Shown here: positions 36,745-46,216 of the stretch, one piece after another
Layout: each line of letters starts with the position of its first letter
How positions within the stretch are numbered: the first letter of the stretch is position 1
Origin: Pseudomonas sp. GM41(2012)
GTDB taxonomy: Bacteria; Pseudomonadota; Gammaproteobacteria; Pseudomonadales; Pseudomonadaceae
Direction of reading: 5' to 3'
Assembly (NCBI RefSeq): GCF_000282315.2
Contig: NZ_AKJN02000006.1
Coordinates: 1,178,001 to 1,242,000 of the forward strand
Length of the DNA stretch: 64,000 nucleotides
Made by a program: the position numbers and the translations under genes
The notes under the pieces: generated by a model
Databases searched by the model: none
What the model saw: only the letters and a program-made list of their open reading frames with translations
What the model was told of the DNA's origin: nothing

Positions 36745-36838
36745 GCGCTGCATTGTATATCGGTCTTGGACGCTATGGGTCGATCGGCAGAAGATGGCTC
36801 CACACCCAAGCAACATCACTCCCGACAGGAGAATCACC

Positions 36839-37306
36839 ATGCAACAGTCCCACGCTTACAACGACCCAAGCCTGGCCCTGACCACGTCGATCCTCGATGC
36901 AAAAGCGCGCAAGAACCTGTCCTGGCAGGACCTGACCGATGGCACCGGCCTCGGTCTGGCCTACGTCACCGCCGCCCTGCTCGGTCAGCACCCGCTGCCG
37001 GAAAGCGCCGCCAAAGTGATTGGCGAAAAACTGGACCTGGACGCCGACTCCGTGGCCCGTCTGCAGATCATCCCATTGCGCGGCAGCCTCTCGGGTGTCC
37101 CGACCGACCCGACCATCTACCGCTTCTACGAAATGATCCAGATTTACGGCACCACCCTGAAAGCCCTGGTTCATGAGCAATTCGGCGACGGCATCATCAG
37201 TGCGATCAACTTCAAGCTCGACATGAAGAAAGTCGAAGACCCGGAAGGCGGCTCCCGCGCGGTGATCACCCTCGACGGCAAGTTCCTGCCACTGCGTCCT
37301 TTTTAA
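36839..37306 (+). CDS. cynS: Cyanate hydratase (cyanase)
   Basis: A 155-residue cyanase that converts cyanate and bicarbonate to ammonia and carbon dioxide via carbamate. The catalytic residues of the family are visible: Arg95 and Glu98 in [11 protein letters not shown] and Ser121 in GIISAINF. The length matches the E. coli enzyme (156). ATG at 36839 is preceded by AGGAGAATCACC. A carbonic anhydrase gene follows and recycles the carbon dioxide to bicarbonate. Confidence 0.97.
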   Translation: MQQSHAYNDPSLALTTSILDAKARKNLSWQDLTDGTGLGLAYVTAALLGQHPLPESAAKVIGEKLDLDADSVARLQIIPLRGSLSGVPTDPTIYRFYEMIQIYGTTLKALVHEQFGDGIISAINFKLDMKKVEDPEGGSRAVITLDGKFLPLRPF

Positions 37307-37366
37307 GTGAATACCGGCCCGCACGGATGTGCGGGCCAAACCCGACTCACCCATGAGGACATCGCC

Positions 37367-38029
37367 ATGAAAGCGCTCATCGAAGGTTTTTTGAAGTTTC
37401 AGAAAGACGCCTTTCCGCAACGCACCGACCTGTTCAAACACCTGGCCACCACCCAGCATCCGGGCACGTTGTTTATCACCTGTTCCGACAGCCGTGTAGT
37501 GCCGGAGCTGCTGACCCAACAGGAACCCGGTGAACTGTTTGTGATCCGCAACGCCGGCAACATCGTGCCCTCTTACAGCCCACACCCCGGCGGTGTGTCG
37601 GCCACGGTCGAATATGCGGTCGCGGTGCTCGGCGTCACCGACATTGTGATCTGCGGGCACTCGGACTGCGGCGCCATGACCGCTGTCGCCAAGTGCACAT
37701 GCATGGACCACCTGCCCGCTGTCAGCGGCTGGTTGCAACACGCCGAGTCAGCGAAAGTCATCAACGAATCCCGCCCTCACGCCAATGAAGCGGCGAAGGT
37801 GAGTTCAATGGTTCGGGAGAATGTCATCGCGCAACTGGCCAATATCCAGACGCATCCGAGCGTGCGCCTGGCTCAGGAGAAAGGCCTGTTGAATTTGCAT
37901 GGTTGGGTTTACGACATCGAGACCGGTTCGGTCGACGCACTGGATGCCAACAGCCACCGTTTTGTGGCGCTCGCCGAGTATCCGGACACCTGCGCCCTTC
38001 AAGCCCGATCCGTAGAAGCAGCAGCCTGA
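37367..38029 (+). CDS. cynT: Beta-carbonic anhydrase of the cyanate operon
   Basis: A 220-residue beta-class carbonic anhydrase. Zinc ligands are Cys39 (ITCSDSR, with Asp41/Arg43), His98 and Cys101 ([12 protein letters not shown]). The enzyme rehydrates carbon dioxide so that cyanase is not starved of bicarbonate. It lies 60 bases after cynS. A GCCCGCAC/GTGCGGGC hairpin (37318-37337) sits in the gap. In E. coli the order is cynT-cynS-cynX; here it is cynS-cynT with no transporter gene. Confidence 0.93.
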   Translation: MKALIEGFLKFQKDAFPQRTDLFKHLATTQHPGTLFITCSDSRVVPELLTQQEPGELFVIRNAGNIVPSYSPHPGGVSATVEYAVAVLGVTDIVICGHSDCGAMTAVAKCTCMDHLPAVSGWLQHAESAKVINESRPHANEAAKVSSMVRENVIAQLANIQTHPSVRLAQEKGLLNLHGWVYDIETGSVDALDANSHRFVALAEYPDTCALQARSVEAAA

Positions 38030-38109
38030 AGTGTGTATCCATTGGCAGATAGACGATCGACGCAGCGCTCCCCGCTCACGGGCGCGCTGCACTGACACGA
38101 TCGACCGGG

Positions 38110-38460
38110 TTATTTATCGTCCATCTTTGTAGACGATTGAGGCCGGGTTTCAGGGGCCTCTTCCGCGTTGGGTGGTTCTGGAATACTGCCTGGCGTGAAC
38201 ACGTGAGTCAGCAAGTCTCTGGCATCGACATCGACGACCCCCTGAACCGAGCGGGTCAGAGCAACAGCCTGCTCACACTGTTTATGGGTGTTGACGCGGC
38301 CGCTCAATGCCACCGTGCCCCCATGGGTTTTGACATGGATTTGCAGGCCAAGGCTGGGTTCGGCCATTGCCAGGGCTGACTTCACCCTGGCGGTAATCCA
38401 CGTGTCGTGAACGCCCCTTTCCAGATCATGAGAGTATTGTTGGAAGGAATGAAGTTTCAT
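38110..38460 (-). CDS. BON-domain protein
   Basis: A 116-residue protein with one BON domain (about 15-80): DTWITARVKSALAMAEPSLG, then VKTHGGTVALSGRVNTHKQCEQAVALTRSVQGVVDV. The last ~30 residues are Pro/Glu-rich and disordered. BON domains bind lipid surfaces and typically occur in envelope or osmotic-stress proteins. No signal peptide is seen with the ATG at 38460, which has GAGAGGG upstream. Confidence 0.88.
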   Translation of the reverse strand: MKLHSFQQYSHDLERGVHDTWITARVKSALAMAEPSLGLQIHVKTHGGTVALSGRVNTHKQCEQAVALTRSVQGVVDVDARDLLTHVFTPGSIPEPPNAEEAPETRPQSSTKMDDK

Positions 38461-38627
38461 GGTGTAACCCTCTCTCCGTCATCAGATGCACTGCCCGTCC
38501 ATTGGCTGTGCAGCCTTGACGCTCAGGCGAGCGTTATGGACATCTGATTCGTTTTGGAGTGCTCGCCACGCCCCTACGGACGCACATTAAGTATAGTGCG
38601 GCCGTTGACCGGGGTCGTGGTGCTGGA

Positions 38628-40130
38628 TCAGCGTTTGACCGACAGATCCGTCTGGGTCATGCGACTGCGGATCGTGAACACCCCATCTCCCGAGAGAATC
38701 GCGCTGCGAGCAAACAGGCGGCCGCTCTCCCAGTTCGAAAGCCCCAGTTCCGGCTTGTTCAGCGCGTACTGTCCGTCGACCCAGCGGGTAATCCCGTTGC
38801 CGACAAAAGGTGCGTTGACCGCGTTGTAGAAGCGTTCCTGAGCCGCGGCATCTTCACTGATCAGCGACACGGTGAACTGCGGGCTGTAGCGATTGAACAA
38901 CGCGATGGCGCTGTCCAGGTCATCGACAATCTTCAGGCTGACTTCAGGGGTTTCTTCCCATTCCCACTCGCGGCCCAACTGATCCTCGGGCAGCGGTTCG
39001 GCCAACGCTTCGGTTTGATAGCCTTCGGCGCGGTACACCTCAACGCTGGCGGTCTGCCAATCGGTCGGCAAGTACGACTCGCTACCCTCGACGATGTGCA
39101 ATTTGCAGCCCTGCCCGCGTGCGGTGCCGGCCTGTTGCAACGCGTCGAGGAACAGCGGCAGCAGTTCTGCGACACGGTCACGGTGAATCAGGCAGACGTT
39201 CATCGTGTTGCAGACTTTGCGATCCAGCGAGTTGCGCACTACAGCGGCAAAGCGCGGGGCATCGGCGTTCTTGTCGGCGATCAGCCAGGCACCCCCGGTG
39301 CCGTGCAGGCTGACGGCGGTGCCGGCCTGTTGGGCGATGCTGCCCAATTGACTGACGGCACGACCTGAACCACGGGCCACCGCCAGCGACAGGCGTCGGT
39401 CGGCGAACATCGCCCAGCCGGCCGCGTGATTGACGCTTTCCACCAGCGACACCGCGCCGGTCGGCAACCCGGCGTCACTCAGTGCCGGATTCAACGCGTG
39501 GGTGACGATGGCTTGCGCCGTGCCCAACGCATCGCTGCCAATGCGCAGCACCGCGGTGTTACCCGTGCGCAACACACCGGCGGCGTCGGCAAAGACGTTC
39601 GGCCGGCCTTCGAAGACGAACGCGACGATGCCCAGCGGCGAGACCACTTGCTCTACTTTCCAGCCGTCATGCTCGATGCAACTGACCACTTTGCCGCGCG
39701 TGGCGGACGCATCGCGCCAGGCCCTGAGGCCGGCGATCATGTCGCGGCGCATGCGTTCATCCGCCAGAAGCCGCGTGGTGGAGCGTCCGCGGGCCTTGGC
39801 CCGCTCGATGTCGGCCAGGTTAGCGGCTTCGATCAAGGCCCAGCAGGCAGGGTCTTCCAGGCGTTGGGCGAAGCGATCAAAGAACTCGCTGATGGCTTGA
39901 TCGGAGACCGCGGACATTGCGCTGAAGGCCGCATCGGCACGCTCGATTGCAATGGCCGCCGCTTGCTGGTCGGCCACCGGGATCTGCAACAATTCGCCGC
40001 TGACCTGCTCCACCAGCAAATGGTCCCCGGGCTGAAAGCGCGCGGCCAATTCGGGGCTGACCACAGTGACACGGTTACCAGCGAAAGGGATCGGCGTGCC
40101 AGCGACTAGACGTTCGAGCGCAAGAGACAT
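38628..40130 (-). CDS. ProA-like (glutamate-5-semialdehyde dehydrogenase family) paralogue
   Basis: A 500-residue NAD(P)-dependent aldehyde dehydrogenase-superfamily protein. VSPLGIVAFVFEGRPNVFADAAG (about 162-184) and LRTGNTAVLRIGSDALGTA match the ProA branch. LDRKVCNTMNVCLIHRD near 315 supplies the catalytic cysteine, and PQFTVSLISED and FVGNGITRWVDGQ follow. It has ~75-80 extra N-terminal residues compared with canonical ProA (about 420). No glutamate kinase or other proline gene is adjacent. Likely a paralogue with a different semialdehyde substrate; this is inference. Confidence 0.8.
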   Translation of the reverse strand: MSLALERLVAGTPIPFAGNRVTVVSPELAARFQPGDHLLVEQVSGELLQIPVADQQAAAIAIERADAAFSAMSAVSDQAISEFFDRFAQRLEDPACWALIEAANLADIERAKARGRSTTRLLADERMRRDMIAGLRAWRDASATRGKVVSCIEHDGWKVEQVVSPLGIVAFVFEGRPNVFADAAGVLRTGNTAVLRIGSDALGTAQAIVTHALNPALSDAGLPTGAVSLVESVNHAAGWAMFADRRLSLAVARGSGRAVSQLGSIAQQAGTAVSLHGTGGAWLIADKNADAPRFAAVVRNSLDRKVCNTMNVCLIHRDRVAELLPLFLDALQQAGTARGQGCKLHIVEGSESYLPTDWQTASVEVYRAEGYQTEALAEPLPEDQLGREWEWEETPEVSLKIVDDLDSAIALFNRYSPQFTVSLISEDAAAQERFYNAVNAPFVGNGITRWVDGQYALNKPELGLSNWESGRLFARSAILSGDGVFTIRSRMTQTDLSVKR

Positions 40131-40296
40131 GAAGCGGTTTCACCATGCAATGGGCGGCCGGAAAATGTATAGGAAAATCCCTGGAGCGTCATTAACCGCA
40201 CGCCTGACCGGTGATCGAAAACCCGGCGGCCCTGCACCCGGTCCTCCTACGCTGAAAGAGATACATCAGCGTTTCCTGTTTTCCAAGGAGGCCGTC

Positions 40297-41088
40297 ATGA
40301 GCGATGAATTCACAAGCCATGGAGCGGCCCTGGACGATGAAGGTCTGGCGCAGGCGCTGGACCTTGCCAAAGTCAGTGCCGCGCAACTCTGGGCCGTTTT
40401 GGCAGTAGAAACCTCCGGCAACGGGTTCTATCCCGATCGCCGTCCGAAAATCCTTTACGAGCGCCACGTCTTCAGTCGGCTGACCCACCAGAAGTTTGAC
40501 GCGCAACACCCGGATATCAGCAGCAAAGCCCCCGGCAACTACGGTGCAACGGGGCCGCATCAGTATGACCGTTTGAACCTGGCCGTCGGCCTGAACAGGA
40601 ACGCAGCCTTGCAAAGTACCTCTTGGGGGCTGGGGCAGATCATGGGATTCAATTTTGCGCAGACCCGTTCGGCGGATGTCGAGACGATGATCAGCCGAAT
40701 GGTCGAGTCCGAAAACCAACAACTGCTGTGCACCGTTGGCACGTTGATCGAAGGCGGCTCAGTCGCGGCATTACGGGCCAAGGACTGGGCCAACTTTGCA
40801 CGCCGCTACAACGGCCCCAACTACGCAATCAATAACTACGACGTGCGGCTCAGCGCGGCGTATCAGAAGTTCTCCTATGGCGGGACGCCGGACCTGAGAA
40901 TCCGTATGGCGCAAACCTACTTGACGTATCTGGGCTGGCATCCCGGCCCCGTCGACGGCATCGTCGGCAAACAGACCCGGGATGCGATGAATCTGTTTCA
41001 GGCACAAGAACACCTGAATATCACCACAGTGCTGGACGATGAAACGCTGGCGTGTTTGCGCAGCCGGGTCGAAGCGTTGCCGCTCTGA
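40297..41088 (+). CDS. N-acetylmuramidase-type lysin with peptidoglycan-binding domain
   Basis: A 263-residue protein. The N-terminal ~180 residues match the muramidase domain of phage-type endolysins (LWAVLAVETSGNGFYPDRRPK with the likely catalytic Glu, ILYERHVFSRLT, WGLGQIMGFN). The C-terminal ~70 residues are a peptidoglycan-binding domain 1 (YLTYLGWHPGPVDGIVGKQTRDAMNLFQ). There is no signal peptide. ATG at 40297 follows AAGGAGG. No holin, spanin or phage structural gene is near. It may be a domesticated endolysin or an exported effector. Confidence 0.88.
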   Translation: MSDEFTSHGAALDDEGLAQALDLAKVSAAQLWAVLAVETSGNGFYPDRRPKILYERHVFSRLTHQKFDAQHPDISSKAPGNYGATGPHQYDRLNLAVGLNRNAALQSTSWGLGQIMGFNFAQTRSADVETMISRMVESENQQLLCTVGTLIEGGSVAALRAKDWANFARRYNGPNYAINNYDVRLSAAYQKFSYGGTPDLRIRMAQTYLTYLGWHPGPVDGIVGKQTRDAMNLFQAQEHLNITTVLDDETLACLRSRVEALPL

Positions 41089-41089
41089 C

Positions 41090-41998
41090 CTAGAACACCG
41101 ACCAGCCAATCCGCTGACTCAGCAACTCCAGCGCGGCCATGCCCGCGAGGGAGTTGCCGGCGGTGTTCAATTCCGGCGACCAGACGCACACCGTGAATTG
41201 CCCCGGCACCACCGCAACAATCCCTCCGCCCACGCCGCTCTTGCCGGGCAAGCCGACGCGATAGGCAAAGTTGCCGGCTTCATCGTAGAGGCCGCTGGTG
41301 GCCATGATCGAGTTGACTTGCTGGGTCTGGCGGGCGGTGAGGATCTGCTCGCCGCTGTGCTTGCAGAAGCCGTCATTGGCCAGAAAACAGAACGCCCGCG
41401 CCAGATCCACGCAGCTCATGCGCAGCGCGCAATGGCTGAAGTAACTGCGCAACACCGCTTCGACGTCGTTGTGGAAATTGCCGAACGACTGCATCAGATA
41501 GGCCATCGCAGCGTTGCGCGCGCGGTGCTGGTATTCGGACTCGGCGACCTTGCCGTCCACCATGACTTGCGGGTTGCCGGACAGTCGACGGACAAAGTCG
41601 CGCATCGACAGTGCCGGCGCGGCAAAGCGTGACTGGTTGATGTCGCAGATCACCAGCGCACCGGCATTGATGAAGGGATTGCGCGGGCGCCCACGCTCGA
41701 ATTCCAGTTGCACCAGCGAATTGAACGGTTGGCCGGAAGGCTCGTGACCCAGGCGCTGCCAAATGGCTTCGCCGGAGTGCTCGATGGCCTGCACCAGGCT
41801 GAACACCTTGGAAATACTCTGTACCGAGAACAGCGTATGGGCATCGCCGGCGCAATACAGTTCGCCGTCATTGCCGTACACCGCGATGCCCAGTTGATCG
41901 GCCGGCACCGTACCGAGGGCGGGAATGTAGTCAGCCACCTTGCCCTGGCCGATCAGGGGACGAACTGCGTCAAGGATCTCGTTCAACAGCGCTTGCAT
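41090..41998 (-). CDS. glsB: Glutaminase
   Basis: A 302-residue serine-dependent glutaminase that hydrolyses glutamine to glutamate and ammonia. Family motifs: [17 protein letters not shown] near 58 (Ser-x-x-Lys nucleophile), [14 protein letters not shown] near 85, [13 protein letters not shown] near 105, [13 protein letters not shown] near 165 and [18 protein letters not shown] near 248. It is cytosolic. It is convergent with the lysin gene, one base apart. Confidence 0.94.
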   Translation of the reverse strand: MQALLNEILDAVRPLIGQGKVADYIPALGTVPADQLGIAVYGNDGELYCAGDAHTLFSVQSISKVFSLVQAIEHSGEAIWQRLGHEPSGQPFNSLVQLEFERGRPRNPFINAGALVICDINQSRFAAPALSMRDFVRRLSGNPQVMVDGKVAESEYQHRARNAAMAYLMQSFGNFHNDVEAVLRSYFSHCALRMSCVDLARAFCFLANDGFCKHSGEQILTARQTQQVNSIMATSGLYDEAGNFAYRVGLPGKSGVGGGIVAVVPGQFTVCVWSPELNTAGNSLAGMAALELLSQRIGWSVF

Positions 41999-42097
41999 GC
42001 CGGGTTCCGAAGTCTCGCCCCATGGGATTGCGGGGACACAGACGCTAGACGCCGGTGGTCAGTGCTGGATCACACAATCTTAAAAACACCGCTGTCC

Positions 42098-42188
42098 CTG
42101 TGGGAGCGAGCCTGCTCGCGATAGCGGTGTGTCAGTCAACATCATTGTTAAATGACACACCGCTATCGCGAGCAGGCTCACTCCCACA
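42098..42188. repeat. REPIN (inverted REP doublet)
   Basis: CTGTGGGAGCGAGCCTGCTC-type arm followed by GCGATAGCGGTGTGTCA, and its inverted copy ending CTCACTCCCACA at 42188; arms of about 37 bases with one or two mismatches. It occupies the centre of the 362-base space between glsB and the EGKCG peptide gene. Confidence 0.92.
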
Positions 42189-42360
42189 AGAGATCAGTGG
42201 TTTACGTATCACAATGTGTACAGCGCCCCTTCCGACACACCCCGTCCCTAAAACCCCACGCCAAAGACACATCGCAGATACACCTGCTTGATGAACTGTG
42301 CCTGTCGATTGGCCACGCCGATCAAAGCGCTCAACTCACTCAATGCTACGGAGTATCACC

Positions 42361-42564
42361 ATGTTCAAGCTCTCGACTTCTTCCTTGACCCTCGGCCTGA
42401 TCATCGCTGGCGGCCTGGCCTTGTCCAACGTGGCTTCTGCCTCTGAGTCCGAGGCGTTCAGCATGAAACAACTGGCCCACGGCTACAGCCAGGTCCAGGC
42501 CGACTCGGCAGAAAAACCGGCGGAAGGTAAATGTGGCGAAGGCAAGTGCGGCGCCAGCGAGTAA
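42361..42564 (+). CDS. HvfA/BufA-like small EGKCG-motif protein
   Basis: A 67-residue precursor. The signal-like N-terminus (SLTLGLIIAGGLALSNVASA) is cleaved near residue 28. The mature part contains MKQLAHGYSQVQ and ends in a double EGKCG motif (EGKCGEGKCGASE). In HvfA/bufferin-type ribosomal peptides such cysteines are modified by a DUF692 (MNIO) enzyme with a DUF2063 partner and bind copper. Here neither gene is present nearby; only a DoxX gene follows 57 bases later. The peptide has just two motifs. The assignment rests on the motif and the DoxX neighbour. Confidence 0.75.
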   Translation: MFKLSTSSLTLGLIIAGGLALSNVASASESEAFSMKQLAHGYSQVQADSAEKPAEGKCGEGKCGASE

Positions 42565-42621
42565 CCCTTTACATGGGGCACCGCTGTGCCCCTCCTCCCT
42601 GACTGAACGGAGATCAAGCCC

Positions 42622-43137
42622 ATGACCACCTCACTCTCATCGGCCGTCAAAGGCCTGCACCTGAACCTTGACCGTGCCGGTAGCTGGATTGCGCCGCTGA
42701 CCCTGCGGGTGTTCCTCGCCTGGGAGTTCTTCGAATCAGGCCTGGAAAAATTCAATGGCGAAAACTGGTTCGCCGATATTCAGGACAGCTTCCCGTTCCC
42801 CTTCAACCATGTGCCAGCCACGCTGAACTGGGAACTGTCGATGTGGGCCGAACTGATCTGCGCCCTGGCCATACTGGTCGGCCTGGGGACGCGGATCTCG
42901 GCGATCATTTTGATCGTGGTCACCGTCGTCGCGACCGCCGCCGTTCACTGGCCGGCCGATTGGTCTACATTGAGTGAGCTTGCTCAGGGTTACGCCATCA
43001 GCAACAAGGGTCACGGCAACTTCAAACTGCCGCTGATCTACCTCGCGGCCTTTATGCCGCTGTTGCTCTCGGGCGCCGGCAAGCTCAGCCTCGATGCGCT
43101 GCTGGCTCGAGTCTTCTGGCGTCGCGATAACCGCTGA
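42622..43137 (+). CDS. DoxX-family membrane protein (HvfX-like)
   Basis: A 171-residue protein with four membrane segments. Features are [22 protein letters not shown] near 30-52, [25 protein letters not shown] near 85-108 and [22 protein letters not shown] near 143-165, all DoxX-like. In hvf/buf operons a DoxX protein of this kind accompanies the small cysteine peptide. It follows the EGKCG gene with an intervening GGAG ribosome-binding site. Confidence 0.85.
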   Translation: MTTSLSSAVKGLHLNLDRAGSWIAPLTLRVFLAWEFFESGLEKFNGENWFADIQDSFPFPFNHVPATLNWELSMWAELICALAILVGLGTRISAIILIVVTVVATAAVHWPADWSTLSELAQGYAISNKGHGNFKLPLIYLAAFMPLLLSGAGKLSLDALLARVFWRRDNR

Positions 43138-43257
43138 AGGGTATTTGCAGTGGACGGTTTCGCCGAATGATGGAAACGTATGCAGGCGATGCCAAGCTTC
43201 AAGACCACACAGCCCCAGTAACCTTCACCCCACTCACTTGTGTAGACAGGAGCCACC

Positions 43258-43956
43258 ATGAGCGTGACCACCCAATGGATCGAGATCAACAGCGCCGACG
43301 GTAAATTCGGCGCTTACCTGGCGATTCCGCACACCCGCAAAGGCCCGGGGATCGTGTTGATCCAGGAAATTTTCGGCGTGAATGAACACATCCGCTCGGT
43401 CGCCGAACAATACGCTGCCGACGGTTATCTGGTGATTGCACCGGACCTGTTCTGGCGCAGCGGCCACCGCATAGAACTGGGTTACGACGAGGCCGGCTGG
43501 AAACGCGCCGTCGAGTTGATGAACGCCACCGACGTCGGCAAGGCACAGGCCGACATCGAACTGGCCATCGACGCCTTGAAAGCCCAGCCGGGTCTGGATG
43601 GCGGGATCGCTTCGATTGGTTACTGCTTCGGCGGTCTGCTCTCCTACCACACCGCCGCCAATGGGCTGGTGGACGTGGCCATCGCCTATTACGGCGGCGG
43701 CATCCAGAATCATCTGGACCGAGCCGATGAAATCGAAGTGCCGCTGCTGATGCACTTCGGTGAACAGGACAGCCACATCCCTCTGGAAGCCGTGGAGAAA
43801 ATCGCCGAGCGTTTCGATACCAACGATAACGTCGAAATTGTCGTGTACCCGGAGGCCGAACATGGCTTCAACTGCTCGCATCGCGACAGCTACAACCAAC
43901 GCGCAGCGGCTGAGGCCCATGGCAATACGTTGATCTTTTTGGGTCAGGAACTGTAA
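43258..43956 (+). CDS. Dienelactone hydrolase-family protein
   Basis: A 232-residue alpha/beta hydrolase with the cysteine triad of dienelactone hydrolases: Cys123 in GYCFGGLLSY, Asp171 in GEQDSHIP and His202 in EAEHGFNC. It is cytosolic. The family hydrolyses dienelactone in chlorocatechol pathways, but no catechol genes are near, so the natural substrate is uncertain. It lies 120 bases after the DoxX gene on the same strand. Confidence 0.92.
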   Translation: MSVTTQWIEINSADGKFGAYLAIPHTRKGPGIVLIQEIFGVNEHIRSVAEQYAADGYLVIAPDLFWRSGHRIELGYDEAGWKRAVELMNATDVGKAQADIELAIDALKAQPGLDGGIASIGYCFGGLLSYHTAANGLVDVAIAYYGGGIQNHLDRADEIEVPLLMHFGEQDSHIPLEAVEKIAERFDTNDNVEIVVYPEAEHGFNCSHRDSYNQRAAAEAHGNTLIFLGQEL

Positions 43957-43987
43957 GACCAGAGTTTTTTCGCGCCTGTAATGGCCT

Positions 43988-44056
43988 CATCGCGGGCAAG
44001 CCATGCTCCTACAAGGGCAATGCATTCCCCTGTAGGAGCATGGCTTGCCCGCGATG
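43988..44056. repeat. REPIN (inverted REP doublet)
   Basis: CATCGCGGGCAAGCCATGCT plus CCTACA (43988-44013) and its exact reverse complement (44031-44056), with 17 bases between. It separates the dienelactone hydrolase and the convergent nitrilase gene. It belongs to the 'GGGCAAGCC' sequence class. Confidence 0.92.
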
Positions 44057-44078
44057 GGGTCGACACGGTCTCAGCCGC

Positions 44079-45053
44079 TTAACGACTGGTTTCTTCTACC
44101 ACCTCGTTCACCATCAACGTCGGATGAGCACTGCGTTCATGCACATGGCTCGTCGGTGTGCGATCAATCAGCAGGCTCAGCAGTTCCGGGCGGCTGTAGT
44201 GACCGCGCGAATCCATCATGCGTTTACGCTTATCGATCAGTCCCATGTCGAGGTCGACGATCACCTCGCCTTCGCCTTCGGTCAGCGAGCCCTGCACTAC
44301 GCCGTCCGGGCTGATGATCGCGGTGAAGCAGCCACCGGAAATCGGGCCGATGGGGCAACCGGTGTCGGCCATGATTTGCGCCTGTTGTTCAGGGTTCAGC
44401 CAGGCGGTGGAGTTGACCACGAAGCAGGCCGCCTCCAATGCATGCTGGCGGACGCTGACTTCCATTTGTGAAGCGAACAAAGGCCCCGCAAACGATCCTG
44501 GATACATCGCCGCATGGATCTGTTCGCCATCGGCCATCAAGGCGTAACGGGCCAGCGGGTTGTAATGTTCCCAGCACGCCAACTGGCCGATGCGCCCTAC
44601 CGCGCTGTCGGTGGCGCGCAGGCCTGAGCCGTCGCCCATGCCCCAGATCATGCGCTCGTGATAGGTCGGGGAAATCTTGCGCCGATGCTGAATCAGGGTG
44701 CCGTCGGCATCGAACAACAACTGCGTGTTGTACAGCGTACCGCCGTCACGTTCGTTAACGCCGATTGAAACCACCATGCCGGCCTGTCTGGCAGCGGCGC
44801 CGATGGCCTCGGTGGCAGCCGAAGGGACAGTGACGGCCTGATCCAGCAGTTTGAGGTGTTCAGCCGCCATTTCGAAAGGCGACTGAACGAACGAGAAGTA
44901 CGGGTAGTAAGGCACGATGGTTTCCGGGAACACGGCGAACTGCACGCCCTGCTCGCCGAGTTCGAGAATCTTCTGCACCACTTTGTCGACGGTGCCTTCA
45001 CGACTGTAAAGAACGGGGCTGATTTGTACGGCGGCGGCTTTTACGAGGGTCAT
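44079..45053 (-). CDS. Nitrilase (aliphatic/aryl type)
   Basis: A 324-residue nitrilase-superfamily enzyme that converts a nitrile to a carboxylic acid and ammonia. The Glu-Lys-Cys triad is Glu44 ([12 protein letters not shown]), Lys126 ([22 protein letters not shown]) and Cys160 ([15 protein letters not shown]). The YHER and CWEH wording places it with true nitrilases rather than amidases. It lies downstream of a GlxA-type regulator on the same strand, 104 bases away, and is probably controlled by it. Confidence 0.92.
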   Translation of the reverse strand: MTLVKAAAVQISPVLYSREGTVDKVVQKILELGEQGVQFAVFPETIVPYYPYFSFVQSPFEMAAEHLKLLDQAVTVPSAATEAIGAAARQAGMVVSIGVNERDGGTLYNTQLLFDADGTLIQHRRKISPTYHERMIWGMGDGSGLRATDSAVGRIGQLACWEHYNPLARYALMADGEQIHAAMYPGSFAGPLFASQMEVSVRQHALEAACFVVNSTAWLNPEQQAQIMADTGCPIGPISGGCFTAIISPDGVVQGSLTEGEGEVIVDLDMGLIDKRKRMMDSRGHYSRPELLSLLIDRTPTSHVHERSAHPTLMVNEVVEETSR

Positions 45054-45157
45054 GGCGGTGATCTCATTGAGGGAGTGGACTTCAACGAGATCAAAATTAC
45101 GCTAATAATATTTAGGCCGAAATGTCGAATACACCACCTTTTAGGACATCCCGAGCA

Positions 45158-46090
45158 TCACCCGCGATTGGCGCGTTGAATGACCTGTGGTGGCTGGCCA
45201 AATGCACGGATAAACGCCCGACGCATCCGCTCCCGATCGCCAAAACCGGTATCGGTTGCCACTACATCGATCGGGTGCCGGCCGGTTTCCATCATCAGGC
45301 GCGCCGCCTCCACCCGCAGGTTTTCGATGGCCTTGGCCGGTGATTGCCCGGTTTCGGCATGGAACACACGACTGAATTGCCGAGGGCTGAGATTGGCGGC
45401 GCTGGCCAGTTCCTCGACTGACAGCGCGGACTTCAGGTTCTGCTTGGCATAGGCCAATGCGGCCTGGATGCGATCAGTCTTGGGCTCGAGTTCGAGCATT
45501 ACCGAAAATTGCGACTGCCCTCCCGCGCGCCGGTGGTACACCACCAATTGCCGGGCCACCCGCCGCGCCACTTCCGCGCCCAGATCCTTTTCCACCAGTG
45601 CCAGCGCCAGATCGACACAAGCGCTCATGCCCGCGGCTGTCCAGATGTTGCCGTCGTTGATGAAGATCCGGTCTTCCTCGACCTTCACCTTCGGGTACGC
45701 CTTCTGCAGCGACGGGGCATGGCACCAGTGCGTGGTCGCGCGCCGGCCATCCAGCAAACCGGCCTCGGCTAGCGCAATGGCGCCGGTGCAGATCGAGCCC
45801 AGACGCCGGGTGGTCCGGCTGGCGTTGCGCAAAAACGCCACCATGCCTGGTGATACCGGACGGATCAGGTTGTCGCCCATCACCAACAGCGTGTCGAACG
45901 AGCGCTGGTCGAACGCCGTAGTTTCCACGCCAAACCCGGCGGAGGTCTGCACCGTACCGCCGCGCTCGGACAGCAAGGCAATGTTGTACGCCGGTTCGGC
46001 GGTGGCCATGTTGGCCAACTCGAACGTGGCGCACATGGCCAGGCCCAACACCTGAAACCCGGGGTAAACGATGAGTCCGATTGTGTGCAT
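45158..46090 (-). CDS. GlxA-type AraC-family regulator with DJ-1/PfpI-like domain
   Basis: A 310-residue regulator. The N-terminal ~185 residues are a DJ-1/PfpI-type domain (IGLIVYPGFQVLGLAM, GSICTGAIALAEAGLLDGRRATTHWC with the nucleophile-elbow cysteine, IFINDGNIWTAAGMSACVDL). The C-terminal ~95 residues are two AraC helix-turn-helices (SVEELASAANLSPRQFSRVFHAETGQSPAKAIENLR, then IDVVATDTGFGDRERMRRAF). It probably senses a nitrogenous compound for the nitrilase gene. It is divergent from the 1162-residue membrane protein gene, 126 bases apart. ATG at 46090 is preferred on length; earlier in-frame starts exist. Confidence 0.88.
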   Translation of the reverse strand: MHTIGLIVYPGFQVLGLAMCATFELANMATAEPAYNIALLSERGGTVQTSAGFGVETTAFDQRSFDTLLVMGDNLIRPVSPGMVAFLRNASRTTRRLGSICTGAIALAEAGLLDGRRATTHWCHAPSLQKAYPKVKVEEDRIFINDGNIWTAAGMSACVDLALALVEKDLGAEVARRVARQLVVYHRRAGGQSQFSVMLELEPKTDRIQAALAYAKQNLKSALSVEELASAANLSPRQFSRVFHAETGQSPAKAIENLRVEAARLMMETGRHPIDVVATDTGFGDRERMRRAFIRAFGQPPQVIQRANRG

Positions 46091-46216
46091 GGCGGCGGCT
46101 TCTTTTGACCTTAAAGGTGGCATGACTGATTTTACCGCCACTGACTTTGCACTCAACCCTGTTATTGGGTCTATACATAACTGTAATCAGTTGGCCGAGA
46201 ACAAGAGGCACAGGCC

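Noticed and set aside
40297..41088. A prophage or tailocin around the muramidase.
   Set aside because: Neighbours are a dehydrogenase and glutaminase; no holin, tail, integrase or attachment repeats are visible.
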